A stretch of DNA of 64,000 nt from Acorus gramineus (GCA_030737835.1 CM060849.1:4278001-4342000); one strand, 5' to 3'; positions 46,342 through 59,455 are shown, counted from the stretch's first letter. Program-made: numbers and translations. The notes: generated from the sequence alone by a model not told the origin.

Positions 46342-46526
46342 TTGCCACACAAGACAATTTTGAATGTAGCACATGTGACAAGTAAAAGCACCAAGACAAG
46401 AGAGAGAAAGACGTGCTCCGATCTTGGGTGTCCCGAACATCATTCATCACTGGACACTCTGTGGCTGGCCATTGATGAGATAGGCACGAGGTCCATGGAT
46501 GGGTTGAGAGTGAGATTGAGGTAAGT
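46342..46526 (+). other. Possible host exon with splice donor
   Basis: A short open stretch ends at GAGATTGAG followed by GTAAGTTTCT, a near-consensus donor at 46520. It encodes a charged, non-repetitive peptide (ending SMDGLRVRLR) that I do not recognise. If real, the next exon would have been pushed past the solo LTR inserted 80 bases later. It may equally be chance. Confidence 0.2.
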
Positions 46527-47627
46527 TTCTACACCATATACAAATTTAAGAAAAATGTTAAGACTCGGTGATTTTTATCAACCAAAATTCAAACCACACA
46601 TTGTTATGCCTGTGTCATTTGGAGCCTTATTTTTCGATCAGAGTCGCTAAAATTTTGGGTTTTAGCCACCTACAGGAGTTGGAGAGCTCTGATTGAAAAT
46701 TAGGCTACATAATTGTCTCCTATAAGTTATGCATTTCCGATTTGGTATTTGGATTTAATTTTGTTAAAATCCAAGATGAACAGGTTTAAATATGATTTTA
46801 TCGTAAGATGTTCAGTTTTGAGTTAGCTTTCATACAAAAGTAGAATTAGATCAACTGGATTCATGTTGTAAAAGTTATGGGTATTTTTCCAAGTATACCC
46901 CGAGGATGAAAAATTCTGGCAGCAGCCCTGTTCAATGTTTAGCTCACATTTCGGAATAGCTGGAGGGATTATTTGATCTTGGCATAAACATGGAAGTTGT
47001 AGATAATCTTCTTGGCTTTCCAAAGGATTTGAATTGTGCAATTCAGAGCTATATCGTGGAAGTTATGGCTGTTCGAGTGAAGCCTGTCCAGAGATTTCTG
47101 GTCAGGGACGTTTTGGTCATTTAAATCCCTCTTTTGGCTATTTAATCCCCGATTGTCTCTCTCGCCTAACACTCTCGACCAGCCCTTCCGTCTATGAAAA
47201 ATGAAGAAGATAAAGTGGAGGTGGTGTTGAAGTCCCCTCTTCGGATGTCTTGGTATGTTTGTTGTTTGAAGGGAGGTTCGGGGCGTCGATGGTGATAAAG
47301 GTGGAGCTGTGGCGTGTGGGCGTGCCGGAGCCGCGTATGGACCTCCTGCTCTCCGTGTTGGGTTCAGCCATGTCTTTTGTAGCTGATGGGGAGGAGTGGA
47401 AGCTCCATTGCTTTGTGTTGTATTGTGTATGCATGGAATTGAAGAAGATGAGGGAGAGAAGCCCATGTTCATGCGTTATGTGTTGTGTATGTGTGTACGC
47501 CACCCGTTTGTGAGTATGTGTGAGTGAACCTTGTATGCCTTTTCTTCTCTTCTTTCAAATGAGGTTCCTCATGCATCACTTGAACTTGTGTTTATAGGCT
47601 AAAAGGGGCGTAGGGTTGGCACATCGG

Positions 47628-47960
47628 GTGCTCGAGGGCGTGCTTGGCGTTGTCCGATGCGTGCGGAGTGCGTGGGCAGCGTGCACGGAGTGCTCGAGGG
47701 CGTGCTTGGCGTTGTCCGATGCATGCGGAGTGTGTGGGCAGCGTGCACGGAGTGCTCGAGGGTGTGCTTGGCGTTGTCCGATGCATGCGGAGTGCGTGGG
47801 CAGTGTGCACGGAGTGCTCGAGGGCGTGCTTGGCGTTGTCCGATGCATGCGGAGTGCGTGGGCAGCGTGCACGAGGTGCTCGAGGGTGTGCTTGGCGTTC
47901 GCCGATGCGTACGGAGTGCGTGGGCCGCGTGCACGTGGTGCTCGGGGGGCGTGCTTGCAG
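47628..47960. repeat. 62-bp minisatellite inside LTR
   Basis: Five units of 62 bp starting GTGCTCGAGGGCGTGCTTGG, then a partial sixth at 47938. Units differ at few sites. 62 is not a multiple of three, which explains overlapping open frames in all phases; none is a gene. Confidence 0.92.
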
Positions 47961-49146
47961 TATTCGGACTTGTTCAGGGTGTGTTTCGGGGTATTGAGCA
48001 CCTTGTTATAGCCCAATCCAAACCATTGGTCAATTTCGAGATTGGATGATTCTTGGCGGATTGGTATCAAGCTTCGGATTCAATTTTTTTCGCCCTCTTG
48101 TGTTTCACGAGCCGTGCGCTCGTTAGGTGAGTGGTTTGATCCAATCCCCCCCCCTCAGGATGCGCTCGACGCGCGTAGTCGCGCGTCGCGCATCGATGGG
48201 GCATCTTAGCTATACTACTTGTGTAGATAAGTAGTATGGCCATGCTTAAGCTATAATATGTTAGATATCTTGCATGCTAGGCTTATATACATGTATTGTA
48301 TCCATGTATGAATGATTGTGTTGCATGCGCCCCTCTAGTATGGGCATATATTTTTGAAATGTGTATGGATGTATAGAATATGGCATGCCTTAGGTAGTAT
48401 TGTAATACTACTCCCACCATATTAATTGGAATATCGAACATGATTAAGTCTGGGTTAATAACGGGCACCTGCCTAATATTCCCTTGCGATAAGACTCGAG
48501 GGCGTGGTGTAGTTGTTGCGCCCATGATAATGGGGCAAAGCTATGACCAGCTTCATGAGATGATGATCTCTCTCGCCCTCTCCCTCTGAATGAACTGAGT
48601 AAGTAGATGCGATTTCCTACTCGACTCAGGTTCGTTTGGAATATTGGCATGCACCTGTTAGTGCGCGAGATCGCGCTTGACCCTTTCTTTTAAGTTGGCG
48701 ATATCCAACGCACGCTTAAATTAGGCCTTGTGTGCTTATGTGACTAATGACCATGTATGCATGTTGTATGATTTATTATGATGTAAATCCATGTTAGGGA
48801 GTGTCCCTATAATTATTAGATGATTGTGCATATGGTTCATGCACATAGCTAGATATAAAATTCTCTTGGATATATATATATATATGCCCATGTTAAAAAT
48901 GATAGGCCTATATGAAATAGGCGTGGGTATGACCCGCTGTCGGGTTGTACCTTATTAGTTAGAGCGCTAGCGATGTAATCGCCCCGTGCACTCGTTTGGA
49001 ATTCAGGAGAATTCATCATCTTATCAGTTTTGTTAAGCCGGTAGTTGGGGCATTAAGCTAGGCCTACCCGTGCTAGGCGTGTATATGAACCGCCTGTTGG
49101 ATTATGTGCCTTGGGATTATTTCTGCGTGAGAGCAGAGGCAACCCC

Positions 49147-51860
49147 TGTTATATATGTGTCACTTTTAGCCTTCTGGTCACCATTGGAGCATTTCTGACA
49201 GTTTTTCAACTTTTCTTTTTTTCGATCGGAACCGCTAAAATTTTGGACTTTTGGCTATCATCATGAGCTTGAGAACTCCGATTGAAAATCTAACTGCACA
49301 TTATGTGTCCTGGTGCCATTTCAAGCCACTCACGAAAATTTCATCGAATTCCGGTAACGTTTCAGAATTTCACAGTTCCAAATCATATCCGGGGTTTGAC
49401 CAAGCGAAAAGTCATTGGGAGACTTGACCGAGTCAAAGGTGACTTTGACCAAGTCAAGTTTGACCCTTGACTTGGTCAATTGGTTTTGTTTGTTAGTGTG
49501 GTTGGGTTGACTAGGGTCAAAGTTCACCTAAACCTAACTAAACCTAATTAATTCTAAGTGTAAGTGAGTGTGTGTGTGTGGGGTGTGTGTGTGGTGACTT
49601 AAAGTCCACGCCCACAAATAGTTCTTCTTCATCATTCTTTTCTCTCTCTCTCTCACACCAAAAGCTCTCACATCCCTCTCTTTATATCCCCTTTTTGATC
49701 TAGTTAGAGTGGAAGAAAAGAAAAGCCATTGAAGGAGAAAAGGAAGGTGAGGACCCGATCTATCTTCCTATGGTCTCGGTTTCGATTTCCCCCTTGTGTG
49801 ACCTCCTCTCTTAGCTCCTTTTCTCCTCTGTTTTCAGCCATTCTTGGGCTGAGAAGAGGTCTTGGTAGTGGTGGTCTTGGTGGCGGCGTTTCGGTGCGCG
49901 AAGGGCACCCGAGTTCCTCCCCTTCCCTTCCTCTCTTTGGGTAAGCTTTCCTCCTCCCTTTTCCTTGTTTAGATGCATGTTAGGGTGTGCATATGGTGTA
50001 TGCATGGTATGCATGTGTGTGGGGGTGTGGGAGGGTTGGGGGAGGTGAGTGTTTGGCTCGGGCACGCGTGCGGGGTCATCCGCGCCCGTGCGCGCGAGTC
50101 TGCGCGCGCAGGCAGAGCAGGCGCGCACAGTCGGGGGCGCTGGGGGAGTGCGCGCGTACGCGCGGGAGCGCGGGCGTGCGAGCGGGTGCTGCGCGGGGGG
50201 TGCAGTGCGTGCGGTACGTGCGGGTGTGTGCGCGAGGTGCTGCGCTGGGGCGCAGTGCGTGCGGGTGCACCTGGGGCTGGACGCGTGGTGCGCGCGGGCG
50301 CGCGCAAGCGTCCGCGCGTGCCCGCACACGGCACCGTGTCTTTGCGCGCGAGCAGGGGCGCAGCAGCCCGCCTGGGCGGGCGGGCTGGGGCGCGGCAGTG
50401 CGCCCGGGGCACAGGGGTGCGCGCGTGCGTGCGCACCCGTGCATGGGCATGCGGGTGGCCGTGCGCATGGCTGCCGTGGGTGCGGGAGGATGTCAGGGCA
50501 CTCGGTCTCGCGTGCGTGCGGGCCGTATGCATGCTTGTCCGAGTGTAGGGTATTTTCTAGCGTATTTCTTATGTATTTGTGTAGATTACTCGCCATTTTG
50601 ATTTCCCATGTCTTGCAGATCTTGACGGGCGGTCACGCGACGACCCGGGTATTGGTGAGTGGGACAACCCAACCCAGTAGGGAGGCGTTCGATGCACGTA
50701 GGCATGCATTGCCCTCCCCTGGGGCACCATAGTTGCATATTAGTTAGTATTGAATGTGAACTATGTCTTGCATGATTAATATGATGTAACCATGCCACCT
50801 TAGATTTGTATGCTAGGGATACGCACCCTTACATCATATTAGAGGCCGATGCATGCCTAGACACCTTACCCCGACCTGTGCATGTTCCTACCTAGTTTAA
50901 TTTAGTTAAATCAAATGTGAGCATGCCTTAGTGAATATTATAACTTGTCGTTATAATATGTGTCTCCCCGCATCTTAGTTATGCGCCCTGGAGGAATTCA
51001 TGCGAATTCATGACATTATTTAGTGTTACCATCGGTGTCGACGGATCCATGAGGATCATATCCGTGTGACTAGACTGTCTTCTCCTTATTGGTTGGATCC
51101 GATGTAGGTACTCCCGGGCGATGGCTGACCTGACAGAGGGCTTCCGTCCGGTACCTCCGATGTGTTCAGACAGTGCTGGTAGTTGGAGTGGACTAGGTCG
51201 AGGCTACGAGGGTGGGAAAGGGCTACCGGATGGACCAGGGGTGGGAAAGCGGTCTAGTATGCCCCAAGAGGCCTATGTCACCCCTCGGAGGGGGTGAGGG
51301 TGAGGGGAGGGAAAGTGGGTTGGCGATGGGATGACCCACTAGATTTGTGTAGTTACTGCCACTTAGGGGCTATGAATTGTGTAAGGTTAATATGAATTGT
51401 GATGCATGGGTTGTGCTATTCACTGAGCGTGTGGCTCACCCCTCGCATATATTTTTCTCCAGTTATATCTGAGTCAGATCTGAATGAGGAACTCCCCGAG
51501 GCACATCAGCAGTAGCGGAGCAGCGCCACGTTCTGCGTGTGAGAGGCCATCAGCATCCCCCTTTGATTGTATGTATTGTATTCCGTGTTTGGTCACATGT
51601 TTGTGTTACATTTGGATGTCGTTGTATATATATTGGCTCTCACAGGACAGTTGATTATGTATCGAGTCTGTAATATGTCTTTGAATTACAGACTCAGTCT
51701 TTTAGCTTCCGCTATTTGTGTATATATTATGTCAGCCTCATTGTTGTCTGTGTTGTCATTTTTTATGTTGTTTAGAGTATGTTATTGACCTCCTGTATAG
51801 ACTGCTGATATCATATATACCATTGCTGCGGCCCGGGGACGGCCACCCTGGGGCGTGACA
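49147..51860 (+). mobile_element. Solo Tekay-type LTR (subfamily 2) nested in 46602-53141
   Basis: Ends are TGTTATATATGTG and GGGGCGTGACA, 2714 bp, with a perfect duplication ACCCC (49142-49146 and 51861-51865). Candidate intron from the GT at 49941 to the AG at 50618, with the GC-rich block at 50045-50530. The internal-type module found in related copies is absent. Confidence 0.95.
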
Positions 51861-53141
51861 ACCCCCTTGTGTTCGAGCGACACAACCGTGTGGGAGTACA
51901 ATAGTGTTCGCTATCATCGATATGTGATTATCGAGGGTAGTTGTTTTTCCATTGGGTTCGCTTTGCGAACATGGAATGTTTACTCCCAATGTCGTCCGAG
52001 TTGAAGAGGCCCGGGTTGTAGCTGTCCTGATAGAGGGCTCCCATCCGTAGGTACCACCGATGCGTTCGGAAGCGTACTGATCGTGGGAGTGTACCAGGTA
52101 GAGGCTACCTGGGAGAGGGTTAACGAATGACATTGCGAGCGTGGAAATCGTTCTCCCCTTGGTTGGATCCGATGTAGGAACTTCCCGGCGTTGGAAAAGC
52201 TGTCCTGACAAAGGGCTCCCATCCGTAGGTACCACCGAGGCGTTCAGAAGCGTACTGATCGTGGGAGTATACCAGGTAGTGACTACTCGGGGAAAGGGCT
52301 ACCGGTGGACCAAGGGTGTAGAGCAGTCTAAGTCTCTTCCAAAAGTCCTATGTCACCTCTAAGGGGTGAGGGTGAGGATGAGGTGAAGACACGTCACCGC
52401 GTGACCCATTTGTTGTTTGTCCGTTCCAAAAGTTGTTTGGCCCGGTTGCGTATCGATGTTCAAAGACATCGTTGGGCAGTTATCTCGATGTAGATGATCC
52501 AGTAGTGTTGTGTAGACCAGTAATTCCAGGTCTCCTCGACCAACGGTATGGTCTCTCCCCAAAAGTCCCAAGAGTCTTCCTCCGGGAGTGAGGGTGAGGG
52601 TGAGGTTGGTCGCGCCGTCGCGTGGCCTTGTTATCCTTGGGTTTCTACCCATGTTTTCCTTGAGAGGAAATTGTTTGAGTATTGGACTGTTGTATGGTGA
52701 TTGGTTTCCAGCCACTCACTGAGCTTGTAGCTCACCCCTCGCATACTGTTTCTTTTCAGGGGCAGTGTTGGGCGTGGAGTTAGAGCTTCCCTGTGGCGTG
52801 GTCTTATGGGAGTGGAGCGTCCTTCCGGCTAGTGGCGAGTGCGAGGCTGTCAGCAGTCCTAGAGTCATTTTATGTATTGTAAATCGTGCATGTGGCACAG
52901 GTTGTATTTTATTTGGTCTAGACTTGGCTCTCACAGGACAGTGATTGTGTATTCGAGTCTGTAATAATGTTTTGGTTTACAGACATTGTTTATATATTAT
53001 GCTTCCGCTTTTCAGTCAGTTATCATTATCCTTACTTTGCCACCTTGTGTGTTGTTGTTGGAGTCTTTATTGACCTTAGGTATTGATAGCTGATATTTCA
53101 TTATTGCCATGTCTCGGGGACGGCCGCCCTGGGGCGTGACA

Positions 53142-53435
53142 CACATATTTTCATTTTTTAAAAAATAATAAAAATCACCTAATGAGGTATCCGCTTTGAT
53201 AAAAAGTATATATTGATTCATTTTGAGTTGAATGAACCCATTATTAGAAATGTAAGAAAAAATTTAACAAGATATATACATCGTCTAACGAGTTATATAC
53301 TTCATTGAATTTGTAATGAGGTGTATAAGATTGTATTTTGGACTATAAAAAAAACTGAATGTTACAACACTCTAAATTTAATCTTACATTGTTCATTGTT
53401 AGAATAAAGGAAAAGAGAATTCTTATTATTGTATT
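53142..53435. other. AT-rich intergenic DNA between solo LTR and Tat C
   Basis: It continues the target DNA left of 46602. AT-rich, no reading frame of interest, no clear repeat. Confidence 0.5.
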
Positions 53436-54228
53436 TGAGGTGGATATTTTACTTCTTCAGTTAAATTTGTAAATCTCTTGGGAAAATGAACTTGAACTAT
53501 ATGAATTTTTGACTGTGTTTTTACTCTCTCAATGATTGTATAGAAAATGACACACACTGACTCACAATGACTGGGCTTGACTCAATGAATGACTGTGCCT
53601 TTAGAGTGCTATCTCACGACCTCTTTATAGGCTGCCTACGTACCCCTTGGGGATCAAGTCACACGTAGTTCATTTTTTGCCCTTGTAACCGCCTTGCCAC
53701 TAAGTGTTTAGTGGGCCTTTTTCCAGGGAAACGTCCCCGATATTTATGCTCCACGTCGACCCTTGAATACCCATGTTCTACTGGTAGTGGGCGTTAAGTG
53801 CCAACTTGGCAGTTACAGGCGTTAGTGGTTTTTTTACCGTTTCTCCATTCTGCTCGGAGTCTCTTGATGTGCTTGCTTGTACGTCTCACAGTATGTCTGC
53901 GAGGAGTAAGGTCGACTGACCAGACCTCATGTATGATCATGCCTTAGACTGCTCATTTTTGAGGAGTAAGGTCGACCGACCAGACCTCGTGTCTGGTCGT
54001 GCCTTAGACTGCTCATTTTTGAGGAGTAAGGTCGACCGACCAGACCTCATGTCTGACCGTGCCTTAGGCTGCTCGAGGTGACAGACTCTTAGTCAAGTCG
54101 TGCCCGCACATTTGAAGACGTCATCATAAGATTGCCCGACCTGGATCGGGTCTTTGTGGGCCTCAAGTCAGATTGCCCATATCTGTCTCGTCTTGACACG
54201 TGTCCTAGTGCAGATTTTTACCTCCACA
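53436..54228 (-). repeat. 3' LTR of Tat C
   Basis: Minus-strand start TGTGGAGGTAAAAA (54228), end ATCCACCTCA (53436), 793 bp. Three 60-bp units (53900-54075). TATA box (TATAAAG, minus strand) at 53624-53629. Confidence 0.88.
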
Positions 54229-54606
54229 GATGCCCCCTCTCCTGTTTTATTGAGTTGTTGAGAGAGCAGGAGATATGAAAAATCATCTTGCATCCCTCCC
54301 TTCTCGGGGGGTCAAGGATCTAGTATGTTTCCTCGGGATTCTCTGATTCGTTCTGGATTCGGCGGCTGATTTGCTGTGTCAGCATTAATGGCGCGTGGCC
54401 TCTTGTGATGTTTGGAACATCCGCACGTCAGCGCCTCTTCGGTTTTCGTGAAACCCCTTTTTATCGGCATTGACTGCTTCCTTGATATCTGCAGCAAATA
54501 AGTGCTGCCATCTTCTCAAGGCGTTCCTTCGACGATATTTAAGGGGGGCGAGAGGGAGGTGCTCCTCATCCCATCTCGAATCTTCCTTCTTATTTTTGGG
54601 AATTCT
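54229..54606 (+). other. Spacer between Tat C 3' LTR and aORF1
   Basis: It matches 16616-16928 of Tat A: the polypurine tract in reverse complement next to the LTR, then non-coding sequence with a TATTTAAGG-like string near 54536, about 70 bases before the aORF1 ATG. No gene. Confidence 0.5.
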
Positions 54607-55770
54607 ATGGATATCGCCACTATCATGGAGAAAACTGCCATTGCCGCACCCCTCCACAGAGAGTTGGACATCTCGTTGGACTTTGCGATTGACGAGTTGG
54701 CCGAGGATGAGGTCCCCACTCTTTATTTTCATTCCATTCTCCTCCACCCCAGCTATTTCAAAGATGGTGGTCTTTCTCTTCCTCTGCCACGCTTGGTGGC
54801 AGAGTTTCTGGACTTCTTCTGCCTCAACCCGCCTCGGTTGTTCCCAATGTGTACCGCATCTTGATGTGTGTGGTCTTGTTGGGAAAGAGGATTTGGGTTG
54901 AACTAGGCTTGACTGAGACCTGCTGGATCTATCAAGTCAAGGCTTCATCTTCTGGACAGTCCCCGTCCTTCTACATCTCGCGCCGGGCCAAAGCGCCAAA
55001 GCTGGTTCTTGGCATGGCTCGGGGTGATATCCACAACTGGGAGAATTGTCGGATTCGGGTCCGGGGTCCTTGGATGCCAGATGGTTGGGATTCGTCCCAT
55101 CGCCACTTGTGTCGCCCCCCAGAAGCCGATGGTGGATGCCCCCAGGCCGGAGGTCGAGGAGGTGAAGATGGATGACATCTCTCGGGTGATGGAGTATTCG
55201 GACTGACCGTAGTGGGAGCTGCTTGGATTGCAGGAACCGCGACGTGCTCCACCCATTGCAACGCTTCTTGCAGGTGTGGGTGAGTCCGGCGCTGGCTTCG
55301 GTTTGGTTACTCCTTCATCCGCTCCTTATAATGAGGTGAGGCGATGCCCTATGAGGCTCCTCCGATTGGGTTTTGGATTAAATTCCATTGCCCTACCGGT
55401 GGACTTAACCTCATCACCACCGCCTTCTATCTCATTGTCTCCATCAACTATCGTTCGATCATCTTCCTCTTCATCATCTATTCCCCCCACCCGTGACATG
55501 GATGCTGACGCCCTACTGGAGGTGCCCTTGGTGATCCCGGGTGCCGATGCGGATGCTGCCCCTACTCTGGAGGATCGTCTTCTTGGCGTCAACCTCCCTA
55601 TGGGCGATCCCTCCAAGAAATTGCAAGTCTCAGCTCGCGCAGCGGTCCTCACCATAGATCAACAATTGTGGTTCCTCCGCGAAGTCTGTGAAGGTGACGA
55701 AGAAGATCGCCTTCTGGACTTCGTCAGTGGCTACCACGTGGGCTACGCTGACCACTCGCGTGGTTTTTGA
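54607..55770 (+). pseudogene. Antisense ORF 1 of Tat C
   Basis: It starts MDIATIMEKTAIAAPLHREL and continues with the domain seen in Tat A (DFAIDELAEDEVPTLYFHS, LPRLVAEFLDFF), then a Ser/Pro-rich middle and the DEEDRLLDFVSGYHVGYADH end. Comparison with Tat A shows that both halves of the unit are conserved while the Ser-rich linker varies in length, which suggests a protein once under constraint. Broken, about two breaks. Confidence 0.6.
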
Positions 55771-55880
55771 GAGATGATCAACGAGGAGCTGTCCAAACTT
55801 CACCGCACCGCACGAGAGAGGAGGTTCCGTGGGAAGGGCCGAGCAGAGAACAGAATAAAGGGTTGAACATATATATATAT

Positions 55881-58827
55881 TGTTGTGTCTGTGTCATTTG
55901 GAGCGCTCTGTTTGAAGATTTGGGTACATAATTTTTTTTCCTACGTTATGTATTCCTGATTTGGTATTTGGATTTGATTTTGTTAAAATCCAAGATGAAG
56001 AGGTTTAATTATGATTTTATTATGAGATGTCCAGTTTTGAGTTAGCTTTCGCACAGAAGTGGAATTAGATCAACTGGATTCTTGTAGTAAAAGTTATGGG
56101 TATTTTTCCAAGTATACCTCGGGGATGGAAATTCTGGCAGCAGCCCTGTTCCATGTTTAGCTCTAATTTCGGATTATCTGGAGAGATTATCTGATCTTTC
56201 CATGAACATGAAAGTTGTAGATAATCTTCTTAGCTTTCCATCAGTCTTGGAATCAAGCAATTCGGAGCTGTATCGGGGAAGTTATGGCTGTTCCAGTGAA
56301 GCTTGCGCAGAATTTCTAGTCGGAGGGCGACTTAGTCATTCCCCCTTAGATATTTTGATAAATATCTCTTCTCCTCTCTCTCTCCCCTCCCAAATCCCAC
56401 GAGTAGCTTTTCTTGCCACTCTTTCTCTCTTGCAAACACACCCACCAAGTGTTTGTTGAATTTCCCCAAAGAGAGGGTGGTGGAGGAGGTGTTGGTGAGG
56501 GTTGTCTATGTGTTGTTGTCTTGTCTTCTCTCTCTCTCAAGCTCTTTGCATGGATCTTCCCCCCCTGTTTTTGCTGCCATAGAGGGCTGAAGAGGAGGCT
56601 GAGGAGGCTGAGTGGTGGTGGTGGTGGTTCCGGTGGCGGCGTTTCGGTGCGCGAAGGGCCCCCGAATCTCTCCCTTTCTTTTCCCTCCCAAGGTGAGCTC
56701 CTCCCCTTCTTCTCTTGGTTTTCTTGGCTTAAAAGGGTGTTGGGAAGGTCATGCATGTTGGGTAGGTGTGTTGGGGAGTGTGTGAGGGGTTGGGGATGGT
56801 TAAAAAGAGGTTAGAATGGCTTGGGCGCGAGCTGGGCGTCGTCTGCGCGCGTGCGCGCGCAGGCGCGCGCGCAGTCGGGCGCTGGCGGGCGCGCAGACGC
56901 GCGCGGGTGCAGGCACGAGCGGGGGTGCGAGCGGGGGTGCGCGCAGGTGAGCGCGGGCGCGCGCGGGCAGGGCACCTGGGCACTGCGCCTGGGTGCGGTG
57001 CAGGGCGCCTAGGAATGCGCCTGGGCGCGGAGCTGGGGACCAGTGCATGCGCGTTCTGGGGCGTGCACGCAGTGCGCGCGGGGGCGCCCTGGGCTGGACG
57101 CGCGGTGCGCCCGGGCGCACGCGAGCGTGCGCGTGCGTGCAGCAGTGTGTCGGGGCACGCGGGCAGGCGCGCGGCAGCGGTCCGATGTTGCCGGGGTGTG
57201 TGCGCGCGTGCGGATTTGTGCGTGCGCGTGCGGGTGGCCGTGCGTATGGCTGCCCGGGGGTTCGGGAGTGAGTCGGGGTGCTCGGACTCGCGTGCGTACA
57301 GGCCGTATGTACGCTTGTCCGAGTGTTATGGTATTTTAATGTATTTTAGTTGTATTTGTGCGTTTTACTCACCGAATTGATTACCCTATTTTACAGATCT
57401 TGACGGACGGTCGCGTGACGACCCGACTATCTGTGAGTGGGACAATCCAACCCAGTAGGGAGGCGCTGTACATACTTGGGCGTGTACCGCCCTCCCCTGG
57501 GGCACCATGGATTTATATTAACTTGTTGTAATGTGTAATCCATGCTATCATGATAAAAATGTAGTATGCATGCTACCCTAGACTTTGTATGTTAGGGACT
57601 TGCACCCTTAGGATATGTGTAAGAGCCGTGCATCCTATCACCTTGTTACCATGCTAGGAAAGCCTCGACCTATGCATGCGTCATATTAGTTTGATTTATT
57701 AAATTAAATGCTAGCATGCCTTGTATAATATTATAGGGAGGGGCCTTGCGAGGTCAACATTGAGACCCGGGCTAGGGTACTCCGTGTTCCTTGTTTTGTT
57801 GTCGGGATATCCTGTATCGGGACCTCATGCTGCCCTCCCAAGGTTTCTTGTCCCAATAATATTATAACTCTTGTTAATAATTATTATTATAACTCTTGTT
57901 GATAACTATTATTATATATGTTCCCCGCATCTTGGTTATGCGCCCTGGAGGAATTCTGAAGAATTCATGGCATTAGAGTTGTTATGATGTGTTGTCTGCG
58001 GATCCGAGTGGATCATATGCGATGGATAGGCTGTTCTGTTCCCTTCGTTGGATCCGTGTAGAGACTACCCCGGCGTTGGAAAAGCTGTCCCGTGCAGGGG
58101 CTCCCATCAGTAGGCACCTCCTGATTTGGGATGGACTGTGCTGAATGTGGGGGTGGCCAAACGGCCTACGGAGTGGGGAGAGACTATCGGTGGACCAAGG
58201 GTGACCATCAGCCTAGTCAGTCCCAATATCCTTTGTCACCTATTGAGGGGTGAGGGTGAGGGTGTAGTGGGTTGGCGGTAGCGACCCACTGGATTGTATA
58301 GCTGTTGCCATTTTGTGGCTTTTAATAATGAGATTGTGGATTAATAATATCTGGTTGTGGTTAATATAAGCTGTGATGCATGGGTTGTGCTGTTCACTGA
58401 GCGTGTGGCTCACCCCTCGCATAATATTTTTCTCCAGAGTCATCTGAGTTGGAACTAAAGGAAGAGCTCCCCGAGGGACTTCATCAGTAGCGGAGTAGCG
58501 CCACGTCCCGCGAGTTTCAGAGGCTATCAGCATCCCTTTTGATTGTATGTGTTATATTCCGTGCTTGGGCACGCGTTTGTATATTATTTGGACGTCATTG
58601 TATATATTGGCTCTCATAGGACATTTGATTGTGTATCGAGTCTGTACTATGTCTTTGAGTTACAGATTCAATCTTTTAGCTTCCGCTACTTGTGTATATA
58701 TTATGCCATCCCTGCTTTCTCTGTGTTGTCTTTTTAGCTGCTGTGTGAGTATGTTATTGAACTCCTGTTTGGACTGCTGATATCCTATATACACTTGCCG
58801 CGTCCCGGGGACGCCCGGGGCGTGACA
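55881..58827 (+). mobile_element. Solo Tekay-type LTR, mosaic, nested in Tat C
   Basis: It starts TGTTGTGTCTGTGTCATTTG like subfamily 1 and ends GGGACGCCCGGGGCGTGACA with the subfamily-2 distal half. 2947 bp. Candidate intron from the GT at 56693 to the AG at 57396, GC-rich block at 56815-57325, internal-type module at 57739-57856. TATAT stands before it and, after five extra bases AAAAG, again behind it, in a TA-rich site. Confidence 0.88.
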
Positions 58828-59455
58828 AAAAGTATATATATATATATATTGTGTAACCTTTATCCAATCAGATGAATAAAAAATTACTTTTTGGGTCAAC
58901 CTCGCTCTTGTTACTTGTGTCGTTTAGCCAAGTCCTTAAAGAACCTAGGCTATCTTCCTTGCTGCACGCTTAATTTTTCTCGCCCTAGCGCTTGAAGGCT
59001 AGTCGTTCTGACTTTAACCGCAAATCACCCTTACTAGACGACTAGCCAACTCTGCGTGAAAACGAGCAGAGATGCCTTATGACATGTCCTCGATCAAGAT
59101 ATCTCTGGTTGCGTCCATCTGGTCATAACGACCCTCTTGCTGATCTGTCATTTCATGAGGCCACGTGGAAAGTCAGAGATAGAAACATCATAAACTTGCC
59201 ACGTTAGTCGCACGTCTGTCAAAACTGACGCCTCACCTTCCTCTCCAGCTGTCCCTCGATTTCTGTAGAAGATTTCAGTGGCAAATCTTCCACGATCTCG
59301 ATTTTCACGCCTTTTCATGATTGCGGGGAGCTCTTGAATAAGAGCTGCCCCCATAAGCACTCATCACTTGATGAGAAGAGGAGAGAGAATTCAAAAATTA
59401 AATCCCCTCGCCATTTTCAAACTTTGCTTCTCCTCAATTTTCTTCTCGCGCTACC
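58828..59455 (+). other. Tat C region between aORF1 and aORF2
   Basis: It matches 18240-18770 of Tat A, including AATAAA (58875-58880). No gene. The polyA signal is now separated from aORF1 by the solo LTR. Confidence 0.6.

Larger units (their letters stand above)
43850..46601. other. AT-rich intergenic DNA
   Basis: 2.7 kb with no clear gene. It contains a direct pair of MITE-like copies (44803-45074 and 45924-46200), a short GCCGGCCCTAGG...GCCCCT stretch (45303-45348) like a common plant repeat, and AT-rich DNA with CCAAACATG-type words (44520-44640). A possible exon is listed separately. Confidence 0.6.
46602..53141 (+). mobile_element. Solo Tekay-type LTR containing another solo LTR
   Basis: Ends are TGTTATGCCTGTG and GGGGCGTGACA, with a perfect duplication CACAT (46597-46601 and 53142-53146). 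Without the nested LTR it is about 3.8 kb. In place of the GC-rich block it has a 62-bp minisatellite (47628-47960), and the candidate intron sites seen in other copies are not recognisable. Confidence 0.95.

Noticed and set aside
47628-47960. Regular repeats as a CRISPR array
   Set aside because: Units are contiguous with no unique spacers, and the DNA is plant nuclear.
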